The notes under the pieces were generated by a model, which searched no databases, had not been told where the DNA came from, and was given only the letters and a program-made list of their open reading frames with translations. Shown here one piece after another: positions 25,088-34,725 of a stretch of DNA of 64,000 bases. Origin of the DNA: CALDUY01 sp046350255 (GTDB lineage Bacteria; Planctomycetota; Planctomycetia; Gemmatales; Gemmataceae); the NCBI GenBank assembly GCA_046350255.1, contig JAXMAV010000004.1, positions 62,001-126,000 on the forward strand. Direction: 5' to 3'. The position numbers and the translations under genes were made by a program. The number at the start of each line of letters is the position of its first letter. Positions within the stretch are counted from its first letter, which is position 1.

Positions 25088-26476
25088 CTAGAGACGGCCG
25101 AGCTGACGGTCCACGTGGTCGCGGACCTGCTGCACGGTCAAGATGTACCAGACGTAGAGCCCGATGTGGACCAGGAACAGCAGCAAACCGACGACGCACA
25201 GAGCGATCATCCCGCCGGTAGCGGCCGTGGCCGCTCGCGCCGCATTGGGTCCTCCAGGACCGCCCTGGGCTGCGGTGAAGATCCCCAGCCCAACGGCGAA
25301 GACCATCACCACCAGGATCATGCCGGCGACGAATCCATACGCCAGGAGCGAAATGAGGACGGTCACGACGCGCCCGGCGAGTTCCGTGTTGCGGAGATCG
25401 AGGCAGATGGCGCGGAGACAGAGCATCCAGCAGATGAAGCCGGCCAGGGTGAGGAGGTTGCTGATCCAGCCAAAGGCGTTGCCTGTGCCGGTCATGGCGA
25501 GGGCCAGGCCTCCCTGGCCGCCCAGGCCGCCGCCCATGCCACTGAGGAAGCTGCCGCCAATGTTGATGACGACCGCTGCGCCAGCGCACGACAACGCGGC
25601 GATGGCCAGACCGCGCGCCGAGCTATTGCGCGAGGCGGGTACCTGCATGCACATACCGATACCGACCAGTCGAAGCACAAACTCGGCGAAGCCGAGCAAG
25701 CCGACCACCATGAGGAAGATGCAGAAGCCGCCTACCAGGCCGATCAGGCCCGAAGCAGCGGCCGGGTTGGGTCCCTGCCCGGGGCCCGCGCCTCCCCCCT
25801 GCAGGAAGGCAGCAGCCGTCCCCACGCCGACGATCAGCAACACGCCGACCCCGAGGATGATCACCGCATAGGTGGCCAGCTGCAGCCAGCCGGCGATTAC
25901 CACCAGGTGGAGCCCCATCCGTGTGCCCCGCCAACCCTTGCGGACATCCTCGCGACGGGGGGGACGCGGACCGTAGTCATCATCGTAATCGTCGTCTCGC
26001 CGCGAACGGCGGGGCCGATCATCGTCGTCATCACGGCGAACCCGGCGGGGGGCGTCCCGGTCCTCATCGTCGTCGTCCTGCCGGGTGCGACGGCGGGGCC
26101 GGTCGTCGTCCAGGTCGCGGTCGCGATCGCTGCCACTGCGCGAGCTGCGCCGATCGCTGAAGCCATCCGACCGAACCGGACGTCCGCGCGGCCTGGGATC
26201 GTCTTCTTCGTAGTTGTCCTCATCCCGGTCGCGCCGCCGCTCGGGGCCACGTCGGCTCTCAGTGGGCTCGTCGCGCTCCGGGCGCGACTCCCGGTCGCCG
26301 CGTGAGGGGCGAGGCTCTTCCTCGCGCGGCGGGGGCTCGGATGGAGCGGGAGGAACCGTCAGCGGAACGGCGTTGAACATGCCGCCGCACCCGGGGCAGC
26401 GCACCTTCTTGTTGACGTACTCGTCGGGGACGCGCAGCTTCCGGTCGCAGGCGGGGCAGCTGGTGATTTCCGGCAT
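25088..26476 (-). CDS. Four-cysteine finger multi-pass membrane protein, copy 3 of 4
   Basis: 462 residues from the ATG at 26476, which gives the common MPEITSCPAC start; the longer upstream frame overlaps the next gene and is not supported. After the finger (Cys 7, 10, 27, 30) comes about 150 residues of Arg/Asp/Glu-rich low complexity (RRRDRDEDNYEEDDPRP and similar). The C-terminal half has about six or seven hydrophobic helices (for example LVVIAGWLQLATYAVIILGVG, GMILVVMVFAVGLGIF). This membrane part is unlike copies 1, 2 and 4. The disordered charged linker could mediate condensation or binding to nucleic acid, but this is only inference. Confidence 0.75.
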   Translation of the reverse strand: MPEITSCPACDRKLRVPDEYVNKKVRCPGCGGMFNAVPLTVPPAPSEPPPREEEPRPSRGDRESRPERDEPTESRRGPERRRDRDEDNYEEDDPRPRGRPVRSDGFSDRRSSRSGSDRDRDLDDDRPRRRTRQDDDDEDRDAPRRVRRDDDDDRPRRSRRDDDYDDDYGPRPPRREDVRKGWRGTRMGLHLVVIAGWLQLATYAVIILGVGVLLIVGVGTAAAFLQGGGAGPGQGPNPAAASGLIGLVGGFCIFLMVVGLLGFAEFVLRLVGIGMCMQVPASRNSSARGLAIAALSCAGAAVVINIGGSFLSGMGGGLGGQGGLALAMTGTGNAFGWISNLLTLAGFICWMLCLRAICLDLRNTELAGRVVTVLISLLAYGFVAGMILVVMVFAVGLGIFTAAQGGPGGPNAARAATAATGGMIALCVVGLLLFLVHIGLYVWYILTVQQVRDHVDRQLGRL

Positions 26477-26511
26477 GGTTCCTCGCAGGCTGTGGGCAGG
26501 AAACGAGCCAA

Positions 26512-27144
26512 TCAGAAGCCCAGGCGATCGAACACGAAGAGGATCCAGAAGACGCTGGCGGCCAGGGCGAGGAGCAGCCCCGTGATCGCCTTGTTCTGTC
26601 CCAGGCGGGTTCGTGCGTTCCCCCCTGGATCGGTCAGCCCCTTCTTCATTTGGCGCAGATCGTGGTGCGCCATCACCAGGGCCGAGATTCCCGCGCCCAG
26701 GGCCACCGCGATGCCCAGAACACTCAGACACAGAGACAACGCACCAAACACCAGTGCTACACTCCCCAGGGCATCGATCACTTCGGCCCGGTGCGGCTCG
26801 GCATCGCGCCGATACGGGACGGCTCCTTCGTCCGTGTCGAAGAGGTGCCCACAATGCGGGCACTGGACCGCTTCCCACCCCACAGGTCGTTCGCACCCCG
26901 GACAGAGCGGTACACTGGGACGTAGCGGGCCGTGACGGACACTCTCCGCCACGGGGGGCTGCGGTGCTTCCTGCAGCGGAGGGATCAACTTCGCTCCTGG
27001 CGCCCAGAGAGACGACTTCTCGGTCCGTGGAGGTTGTGCCTCGAACCGTCCCTGGCAGGCGATGCAGCGCATCGGTCGGCCCAGCATACTTTCGGCCACC
27101 TGCATTCGACATCCGCAGGTAGGACAGGTGACCAGCTCGGGCAT
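26512..27144 (-). CDS. Four-cysteine finger membrane protein, copy 4 of 4
   Basis: 210 residues. Finger Cys are at 7, 10, 27 and 30. A second zinc ribbon-like unit (CPGCERPVGWEAVQCPHCG) lies near 85-105, then DAEPHRAEVIDALG and two or three helices with MAHHDLRQMKKGLTDPGG, again the DLR-M-G-DP motif of copies 1 and 2. It is the first gene of the run. It is divergent from the pseudouridine synthase gene, so the promoter for all four may lie at 27145-27251. Confidence 0.75.
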   Translation of the reverse strand: MPELVTCPTCGCRMQVAESMLGRPMRCIACQGRFEAQPPRTEKSSLWAPGAKLIPPLQEAPQPPVAESVRHGPLRPSVPLCPGCERPVGWEAVQCPHCGHLFDTDEGAVPYRRDAEPHRAEVIDALGSVALVFGALSLCLSVLGIAVALGAGISALVMAHHDLRQMKKGLTDPGGNARTRLGQNKAITGLLLALAASVFWILFVFDRLGF

Positions 27145-27251
27145 GGATGGTGATACCGATCTGGCAATCTGGAATGAATGTACCGGACGTGCCTGGGGTT
27201 GTATAGATCGTACCGCAGGGGCGCAGCCGGGGAAAGAGTGGAGCGAGACCG

Positions 27252-27939
27252 GTGAGGAAGAACAGACGGAATGTGCCGGGCCAACGCGTGCATCTGCACC
27301 GGGCCCTGTCGAAGCTGGGGCTGGGCTCGCGCACGCAGGCCTGGGACTGGATCACCGCCGGCGAAATCCTGGTCGATGGCCGGGTGGTGACTGACCCGTT
27401 GACCTGGGTCGATCTCGCCCGGGTGCGCATCGCCCGGCGCGGCCAGGCGATCCCGTCCGAGCCTCACTGCACGCTGGCCCTGCACAAGCCACGCGGCTAT
27501 GTCACCACGCGCAGCGACGAGCGCGGCCGGCCCACCGTCTACGACCTGCTCCCTCCCGGACTGCCCTACGTCTTCCCCGTCGGTCGGCTCGACGTCGAAT
27601 CGGAGGGGCTGCTCATCATGACCAGCGATTCGCAACTCCAGGCGCCTGACCGATCCCGACCACCATGTCCCGAAACGCTACCGGGTGACGGTCGCCAGGT
27701 CCCACTGGAGGACGCGGCGCAGCCGCGCACGGCATCGACCTGCCCGATGGACGCACCCGGCCAGCCACGGTGACGTTCTGATCGCCGGCGCCACCACCGT
27801 GCTGGAGTTCGTGCTGACCGAGGGAAAGAACCGCCGACATCGCCGGATGTGCCACGCGATGGGTCACAAGGTGCGCCGGTACGCACGGCCATCGGTCAGC
27901 TTCCCTGAGATCTACCGGCGGGCCAGTGTCGCATTCTGA
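27252..27939 (+). pseudogene. RsuA/RluB-family pseudouridine synthase with several frameshifts
   Basis: The frame starts at a GTG (27252). The S4-like part is good (RVHLHRALSKLGLGSRTQA), followed by LALHKPRGYVTTRSDERGRPTVYDLLP and the catalytic-Asp motif VGRLDVESEGLLIMTSD. From about 27640 onwards homology jumps between frames: RRLTDPDHHVPKRYRVTV in one, QVPLEDAAQ in another, HGIDLPDGRTRPATVT in the third, then LEFVLTEGKNRRHRRM back in the first shifted frame to a stop at 27939. At least four small indels fall within about 140 bases. This is either a recent pseudogene or unpolished sequence. The intact enzyme would modify 23S or 16S rRNA uridine. Confidence 0.8.
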
Positions 27940-27979
27940 CCTCCCGGAAGAGCTGGGCGCTGCTACGCTAGCTGGCCCC

Positions 27980-29820
27980 TCACACATGGACCTGCACGCC
28001 GCGGGCCGAAGTACTCCTGCAGAATGCGCTGCCCCGCGCCGATGGCACAGTGATGGAGATTGAGGGTCCGCAACGTGGCCGTGGGACGGAAGCCCGGCCG
28101 CCTGGGCTGCCTCGTTGTCGAGCCGCCGGGTTGCCGCCCAGGTAGATCCCTGCAGGGCGAGGAAGTGCGGCGAGGTGCATGCCCGCACCCCCTCCATGCC
28201 GACCTGGATACCCCACAGGTTCAAGGAACTGAGCTGGGACAGGTGGGGCGAGCCAGCCAGGGCCACGGCCTGGCATCACCGAGGGGTCTGGTTCAGATCC
28301 AGCCAGTCTACCGTAGCCAGCCCAGGCGAGGTGGCCAGGGCGCGCATCCCGACCGCACCAGTTGCGTCTGCCAGAGTTCGAGCCGCGTGCCGCCGGGCAA
28401 TGACAGAGTAGTTCGCCGAGGCAGCACCCCCGTCATCGCCCAGCGGATCCATGCTCAGGTTCGTGCCGCTCAGGCCCTGCAACCAGGTAGCCCAGCGGCT
28501 CGCACTCCCGCGGCGGTCAGCCTGGTCCCAAACAGGTTCAGGTGGGTCAGCCGGCCAAGGCGCGGCGAGGGCGGCGAGGTGCACGCCCCCGACATCGCCC
28601 AGCGGATTCTGGTTCAGGTCGAGACTTTCCAGCGCAAAGACAGGGCGACGCTGCCAGCGTCTGTAGGCCTCGGCGTGATCTGGTTGGCCCCCAGCGCCAG
28701 GTAGCGCAAGGCCGATCCAAAGGCGAGCGCCAGCGTGCGCGGCGTCCTCGTCATCGAGATTGAGGCAAACAGATTGAGGAGGTTCGGTTCACCGAGCCTC
28801 CCCGCTGCCTCGCTGTCTTCAGACTGATGGGGTTCGTCTCGATGGTCAGTGTTTTGAGCCGGGTGAGGTGACTGATGCGCCCAGGCGACGCGCCCCGGCC
28901 GGACCGATTGAGTTTTCTCCCAGAGACAGTTTCCGCAGCCGGGTCAGGTGGGGCGATTCAGCCAGGGCGATGGCTCCTCGTCGCCGACCTGGTTGCAGTG
29001 CAGATCCAGCTCTTCCAGCGTGATGGCCACAGGAGAGCTAGCCAGGGCGAGGATGCCTCGTCGCCGATGTGCGATTTCTCCAGGTTCAGCGAGATCAGCT
29101 GGGCGCAGGTGCGGCGAGCCAGCCAGGAGCGTCAGCCCTCGTCGCCGACCTGGTTGTAGCCCAGGTAGAGGCTTTCCAGGCGAGCCAGGGACGGCGCGGC
29201 GGCCAGAACAGCCAGCCCCTGGGTGTGAGACGGCACACCCCCACGTTGAGAGCCAGCAGGTTGGGATGGCGAAGCGATTCGAGGAGGCGGACCAGCCCGG
29301 CATCGCCGATGTTCAGGCTGAATACGGTCAGGTGGCAGAGCCGAGCATACAGGTCGCTGGCCGGCAGGCTCACCTCCCTGGCATACGCCCCCGTCAGGTG
29401 CATGTTCCGCAGATCGAACCGACCGACCAGCGTCTCAACGTGCTGGGCGAAAAGCGCCCCATCGAGGACGAGCCGTTCAAGCAGCCCGCCGATGAAGTGG
29501 AGCGGATTGCCCCAGTCGAGTCCCGGCACATCGGGTAGCCCCACCAGCCAGCGCTCGCGGTTGGCCTCGATTAACTCCTTCTCGCGGAGGCTGTGTGTAT
29601 TCTGCCACCCGAAGTAGGGGCCAGACATCTCGGCCAGCTGCAGGCGGATGAACTCGGCGCGGTCCGCCTCACCGTGTTCCTCGAGAAGGTCGGCCAGGAT
29701 CAACCGCCGCGACCGGTCTCCCGGATCATGGGCGATGCCTTCCAGGAGAGGCAGGGCGGCCGGCACGCGGTCCCAGTAGGGCTCAAACTTCAGCGACCAG
29801 TCCACCACGCGAGACGACAT
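27980..29820 (-). pseudogene. TIGR02996 leucine-rich-repeat protein with many frameshifts
   Basis: The N-terminal part from the ATG at 29820 carries the TIGR02996 companion motif RRLILADLLEEHGEADRAEF (about 38-57). It then leads into leucine-rich repeats: HLTVFSLNIGDAGLVRLLES, LESLYLGYNQVGDEGL and LEELDLHCNQVGDE. From about 29200 down to 27980 the repeats continue, but spread over all three frames (GAIALAESPHLTRLRKLSLGEN; LESLDLNQNPLGD; LDLNQTPLGD), ending near VQVHV at 27980. Several breaks are single-base changes in G or C runs. An intact gene would encode about 610 residues. LRR proteins of this kind are expanded in Gemmata relatives and their role is unknown. The gene starts 13 bases after the GH71/99-like gene. 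Confidence 0.75.
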
Positions 29821-29833
29821 GGCCACCCCCCAG

Positions 29834-31204
29834 TCACTTCGATCTCTGCGGAAGTGATTCTGCAACCGGGATCTCCCCACGCAGGAGTTTCCCACCCTGT
29901 CCGGCCAGCCAGAGGTAATGGTCGCTGGGCATCCCCTCCAGGGTCAAGAAGCGACTTTTGCCCACGGGCGGATCACCTGTGCATTTGAAGATGGCGGTGC
30001 CCTCGTCCATCTCGTCGAACATGGCCTGGTACAGCATCGTCGCCCCGGCCTCCTTGGCCTCCACATATTGCTTCCAGAGGAAGCGCCCCTTCAGGCGGGG
30101 AATCTCGTCCAGTGGCGATCGGGGGCGCAGGTTGTGCCAGCTGAACCCGGGAAAGACCACCGGCAGGTAGTCTTTCTTGTTCGCCTGACACCAGCGAAGA
30201 TCCTCGGCCCAGCGCCGGCGCGCATGGTCAGCCACACCCGGCAGTGTACGGTAGCGACCCACGGTCCATGGACTGAGGATATCCGCCTGGCGCAACACCC
30301 GGTGGAGCGCAGGGTCGCTCACACTGTCGGCATCGAGGGTACGCCAGCCGGTCGGCACCCCTAGCAACACGGTGAAGCCGCCGTAGGTGCGATCGTTGCG
30401 CAGGAACTCCACCAGCCGTTCGCACTCGGCCAGAGTGTAGCGTCGGCCATCGTTGAAGCCGATGCCCCAGACCGCCACCACGGGTCGGCCCCGGTGGCGC
30501 AGGTGAGCCGCATCCTGGCCGATCTTCATCCGATCGACCAGTTGCTTCCAGTCCTCGATGACCTGCCTGGTGCCGCCCTCGGCGAGGCCCGATAGATCGT
30601 ACATGACGGCATAGCAGCGCCCGTGCAGGTGAGCCCCCTCCCGGCAGTGCGTCAGGACGGTGTTGCAGTGGCGCAGATCCAGAGGCTGACGCGTCTCGAC
30701 GGCGAAGCGCTGGACGAAGACGCCATCGATACCGTACTCGCGCATCCAGGCGAAGTGGCGAAGCACGGTCGGCCGCTGGTGCGAGCTGAAGACGTGGGCC
30801 ACGCTGCCATCCGCGTGACGAAAGGGCGTCGGTATTCGCTCGCTGGGGGTTAGTTCACGGACATCTGGCCACAGATCGATGACGCAGGAACCCGGCTCGA
30901 ACCGGGCACCCCGGGCATAATGACGCCAGCCCCGACCAGAGCCATCGCCGGGAGTGGTGAACCAGCCCTGGTAGCCGCAGACGATCTTTCCCGTCAGCGT
31001 CGAGCAGTCGACCCCCTTAACGGCCGGACCTTCGTAGGGCCGCATCTCCCGAAGGACATCGGCCCGGCTGGGGGGTGCCTGCTGCTCCTGCGCGGCCAGG
31101 CTGCATCCCAGAAGCAGGCCCCCGGCAATCAACCCAGGCACCAGGAGAGAAGGGAGCAGAACACGACCTCCTCCGCTCGTTAGCCGCCGAAGTCTGCCTT
31201 GCAT
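29834..31204 (-). CDS. Glycoside hydrolase family 71/99-like secreted protein
   Basis: 456 residues from the ATG at 31204, preferred because AGGAGGG lies just upstream. An N-terminal basic and hydrophobic leader (LPSLLVPGLIAGGLLLGCSLAAQ) includes a possible lipobox LLGC. The catalytic-type segments resemble GH99/GH71 endomannosidase-like proteins: KIVCGYQGWFTTPGDG, GWRHYA, SHQRPTVLRHFAWMREYGIDGVFVQRF, CYAVMYDLSGL, VVAVWGIGFNDGR, FPGFSWHNL, and FDEMDEGTAIFKC with acidic residues near the C-terminus. Members act on mannan or related glycans or have unknown targets. It sits between the Tat amidohydrolase (49-base gap) and the LRR gene. Confidence 0.82.
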   Translation of the reverse strand: MQGRLRRLTSGGGRVLLPSLLVPGLIAGGLLLGCSLAAQEQQAPPSRADVLREMRPYEGPAVKGVDCSTLTGKIVCGYQGWFTTPGDGSGRGWRHYARGARFEPGSCVIDLWPDVRELTPSERIPTPFRHADGSVAHVFSSHQRPTVLRHFAWMREYGIDGVFVQRFAVETRQPLDLRHCNTVLTHCREGAHLHGRCYAVMYDLSGLAEGGTRQVIEDWKQLVDRMKIGQDAAHLRHRGRPVVAVWGIGFNDGRRYTLAECERLVEFLRNDRTYGGFTVLLGVPTGWRTLDADSVSDPALHRVLRQADILSPWTVGRYRTLPGVADHARRRWAEDLRWCQANKKDYLPVVFPGFSWHNLRPRSPLDEIPRLKGRFLWKQYVEAKEAGATMLYQAMFDEMDEGTAIFKCTGDPPVGKSRFLTLEGMPSDHYLWLAGQGGKLLRGEIPVAESLPQRSK

Positions 31205-31253
31205 GGTCGGCCCTCCTGGTAAATGAAGCGTTGCCTGGCCCAATCTCCCGACC

Positions 31254-32824
31254 TCAACCGTTGATCAGTGCACGAGCGATGCGGTTCTGCTTTTCGATGA
31301 GTACCGGCAGGTCGAGCGTCGTGACGACGCCTTCCTTGACGATCACCCTGCCATCGATCACGGTGTAATCGGCCCGAGCCGGGGCGCAGAAGATGGAGGC
31401 GGCCACCGGGTCGTGCAGACCGCCGGCAAAGTCGATGCGGTCGAGCTTGATCGAGAAGAAGTCGGCGCACTTGCCAGGTTCCAGCGAGCCGATGTCATCG
31501 CGACCGAGCACCGCTGCGCCACCGCGCGTGGCCATCTCGAGCACCTCACGGGCGGTCAGCCAGTACTTCTTCTCTGCAGGCGGGCCACCGGGGGTCTGGG
31601 CCAGCAGGGTGCGGCCCAGCAGCATGGCCATCCGCGCCTCGGCCAGCAAGTGCGAGCTGTCGTTACTGGCCGAGCCATCCACGCCCAGGCCGACCTTCAC
31701 TCCCGCCTGCCGGTACTTCCACACTGGAGCAATGCCCGAAGCCAACCGCATGTTCGAAGACGGGCAGTGAGCCACTCCACACCCGGTTCGGGCAAAGGTG
31801 CCGATCTCCCGATCGTTTATGTGGATGGAGTGAGCGAACCAGACATCCTTGCCCAGCCAGTCGTATTTCTCCATCAGACCCACCGGGCGTACCCCGAAGT
31901 TCTTCGTGGTGTAGCGCTCCTCGTCCAGCGACTCGGCCAGATGCGTGTGCAGGTAGACGAGCTTGTGGGACCGGGCCAGTTTCGCCGACTCGCGCATCAG
32001 GTCGGCCGTGACGGAGAACGGCGAGCAGGGGGCGAGGACAATGCGAGTCATCGCCCCGGGTTTGGGATCGTGGAACCGCTCGATGACCCGCCGGCTATCC
32101 TTGAGGATCGCCTCTTCTTTCTCGACGCAGCTGTCGGGAGGCAATCCACCCCGGGAACGACCCAGCGACATGCTGCCGCGCGAGGCATGAAACCGGACAC
32201 CCATCGCCTGGGCCACCTCGATCTCGTCATCGACCTTGCAGCCATTGGGAAAGACATAGCCCTGGTCGAACGCGGTGGTACACCCGGACAGCACCAGTTC
32301 GGCCAGCCCGGTCTGCACTGCCGTCTTCAGCGCCTCGGGTGTCATCCGCGCCCACAGCGGGTAGAGGGTGATCAACCAGTTGAAGACGTTGCCATCCTCC
32401 GCGCCTGGCACCACCCGAAACAGGGTCTGGTAGAGGTGGTGATGCGTGTTGACCAACCCCGGCAACACCAGCTGTCCGCGAAGGTCCAGCACCTCGTCAG
32501 CCTCGCGAAGGAGGTCGAGGTCGGGATAACCTGGACGATCTTGCCATCCTTGACGAACAATCCGCCACCGGGAATCTCCCGACGCTTCGCATCCATGGTC
32601 ACCAGCACCGTTGCGTTCTTGACGAGCAGGGTCTTCGGCCGGGGTTTGACAGCGGCGGAAAGCCAGTTCTTCCGCGCCCTTGCAGGATCTTGCCCGAACT
32701 GGTCGAAGCCGAGCCCCCATGCTCAACCCCCGCTAACCGCCAGGAAGGTACGCCGGGTCAGATCCCCTTCCTGTCCCCGGAAATTGGTGTGTGCCCGGGA
32801 TGAGGAGGATGGAAGCTCGGACAT
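31254..32824 (-). CDS. Tat-exported amidohydrolase (8-oxoguanine deaminase/TRZ-ATZ type), N-terminal part frameshifted
   Basis: The main frame (to about 32527) encodes the catalytic part: NTHHHLYQTLF with metal His residues, CTTAFDQGYVFPNGCKVDD, HTHLAESLDEERYTTKNFG, HSIHIND, CGVAHCPSSNMRLASG, GLGVDGSASNDSSHL and a C-terminal GRVIVKEG. These mark cytosine/8-oxoguanine deaminase-like enzymes that hydrolyse C-N or C-Cl bonds of heterocycles. The N-terminus is split: MSELPSSSSRAHTNF with a Tat motif TRRTFLAVSGG lies in one frame from 32824 (AGGAGAG upstream), and KTLLVKNATVLVTMDAKRRE in a second. Breaks are near 32720 and 32520, in or near G/C runs. The joined product would have about 520 residues. 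Confidence 0.75.
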
Positions 32825-33118
32825 GGGTTCTCTCCTGCACCAGACCTGGAGGAAGGACGGCCATGCCAGAGCATCACCATCCTGAGATGAGGGGAACGGC
32901 CCCATCTGGCCACGACAGCCGGGGCAAACGACCTGGGGAAGTGCTAGGCTACTTCCCCGGGTTGTCAAGAGACAGAGCGATGGATCATCTCAGGGGCCAA
33001 GGGGGCTCCTTCCCACCTCAGCCCACTTCTCGTAAACCTGCGCACCTTTCCCGTCCGATACTTCTGATGAAGGTGGCGTGACCACCACCTGAATCCTTTT
33101 CTGCAATGCAGGCACAGC

Positions 33119-34591
33119 ATGGCCCGCCGATGCCTTCTCCTGCTGGTGCTCTTGCTGTGCATGCTCGCTGCCAGACCCATCCACGCCAGGCCGCTCGAGG
33201 AGGCATCCGCTTCGAGCCGCGATGCGACGGGAAACACCAGCGCAGACAATCCCCCCCAAGCCAGACCGCCAATCTCCTGGATCGATTCCCTTCCGCCGAC
33301 ACACCTGGACGGCTCACCCTCCCATGGTTGGTCGTTGTTTGGTGGCTTTGATGATCCCCAGGGTCTCACCTCAGCTGCCCCGACCACCGCGCCGGGTATT
33401 AGCTCTGCGGACTCAACCTCCACAAGACCCATCGGCGGCAACCCAGCGGCCACCAACGTCGAGATTGGCACGGGGACCCTGGGCAAGCTGCTGCGACTCG
33501 ACGAACTCGGCATCCGCCTGGGTGGCATACTCTTCTACGACCAGACCTATAACGCCCTTGGCGGCATCAAACCTGGAGGTTGGGCTGGGCAGGAACTGCT
33601 GCTCACCGAGATGGCTGTCGACCTGGAAAAACTGGTGGGCTGGTCCGGTGGACGACTCGCGGCCGACCTGCTGCAGCACAACGGCACCGCCGCCGGCAGC
33701 CTGACCGGCGACGTCATGGTGTTCGAGGGGTTGGACGGCGGCCCACCGCTGCCTCGCGTCGAGTTGTACCAACTCTGGTTCCTGCAGACGTTGTTCGACA
33801 ACCGCCTGGCCATCCGCCTGGGCAAGCTCGTGCCCACGTTCCAGTTCGCCAACCTCGAAGGGGCTACCTCTCTGATAGCTACCTCCATCTTCACCATGCC
33901 GACCATGCTCGGTCGTCTCCCTGGCTACCCCGATTCGGCGTGCGGCGTGACCGTACAAGCTCTCCCCACCGAACACGTCTACTCCTACCTGGGGTTCTAC
34001 GATGGACGGCTCGGGGGTAGCGGCGAGCCAACCGGGATGCTGGGACCGCAATTCAACGGCCAGTACTTCTACATCGGCGAGGTCGGGGCAAGGTATTCCC
34101 TGGGGGGTTCCAGGCGATTGGAGGGCAAGGCCGGCTACGGCGCCTGGTATCAGTCCGGCTGGCTGCCCCGCTTCGATGGCACGTTGCAGCGTGGCATGGC
34201 CGGGTGGTACTGCCTGGCCACCCAGCAGCTATGGAAGGAGACCCACGGCGAGGAAACCGAGGTGCTGACGGCGTTTTTCCAGGTCGGGCGGTCCGACCCC
34301 AACGTCCAGCAGGTGCCGATGTTCCTGAGTGGGGGTCTGACCTGGTATGGGTTCCTGCGCTGCCGACCCCGAGATTCGATCGGTGCCGGTGTGTTCTGGG
34401 GCGATCTGACCCGCGCTCCGGGGGCAGGCAACCTCCCTGCCAACGAAACGACCTTCCAGTGCTACTACCAGGGGGTCCTGGCCAGGAACATGTTCGTGCA
34501 GCCAGTGGTGACGTACATCCGCGACCCGGGGAGTAACGCGAATCTGGCCAGCCCGCTCGCTCTGACGCTGCGCGTAGGCCTGGTGTTCTGA
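33119..34591 (+). CDS. OprB-type carbohydrate-selective porin
   Basis: 490 residues. A signal peptide (RRCLLLLVLLLCMLAARPIHA) precedes a low-complexity stretch to about 115. The OprB pattern follows: RLGGILFYDQTYNALGG, GWAGQELLLTEMAVDLEKL, YQLWFLQTLFDNRLAIRLGKL, FANLEGATSLIATSIF, GYPDSACGVTVQALP, and the beta-barrel end NMFVQPVVTYIRDPGSN followed by ALTLRVGLVF. OprB proteins let sugars pass the outer membrane. It lies about 290 bases from the amidohydrolase and is transcribed away from it, and is followed by a hairpin. In a planctomycete this is evidence of an outer membrane with typical barrel proteins. Confidence 0.9.
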   Translation: MARRCLLLLVLLLCMLAARPIHARPLEEASASSRDATGNTSADNPPQARPPISWIDSLPPTHLDGSPSHGWSLFGGFDDPQGLTSAAPTTAPGISSADSTSTRPIGGNPAATNVEIGTGTLGKLLRLDELGIRLGGILFYDQTYNALGGIKPGGWAGQELLLTEMAVDLEKLVGWSGGRLAADLLQHNGTAAGSLTGDVMVFEGLDGGPPLPRVELYQLWFLQTLFDNRLAIRLGKLVPTFQFANLEGATSLIATSIFTMPTMLGRLPGYPDSACGVTVQALPTEHVYSYLGFYDGRLGGSGEPTGMLGPQFNGQYFYIGEVGARYSLGGSRRLEGKAGYGAWYQSGWLPRFDGTLQRGMAGWYCLATQQLWKETHGEETEVLTAFFQVGRSDPNVQQVPMFLSGGLTWYGFLRCRPRDSIGAGVFWGDLTRAPGAGNLPANETTFQCYYQGVLARNMFVQPVVTYIRDPGSNANLASPLALTLRVGLVF

Positions 34592-34642
34592 TCCCCCAGT
34601 GGCACCACCGTGAGGATGGACCCTGCTGACGTGTCATCCAAC

Positions 34643-34663
34643 GGAGTAGTTTGCCGCTACTCC
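34643..34663. terminator. Hairpin between convergent porin and FHA genes
   Basis: GGAGTAG (34643-34649) pairs perfectly with CTACTCC (34657-34663) around a seven-base loop. It lies in the 134-base gap between two stop codons, so it may serve both strands. Confidence 0.45.
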
Positions 34664-34725
34664 TCGAAATACGCTGGCGGATGCGCCACCGAGGCAGAGT
34701 TTCTGGCCAGTGGCCCCCTTCCTCA

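Noticed and set aside
26477..27430. A longer N-terminus for finger protein copy 3
   Set aside because: It covers copy 4 in another frame and has no domain; the finger starts at 26476.
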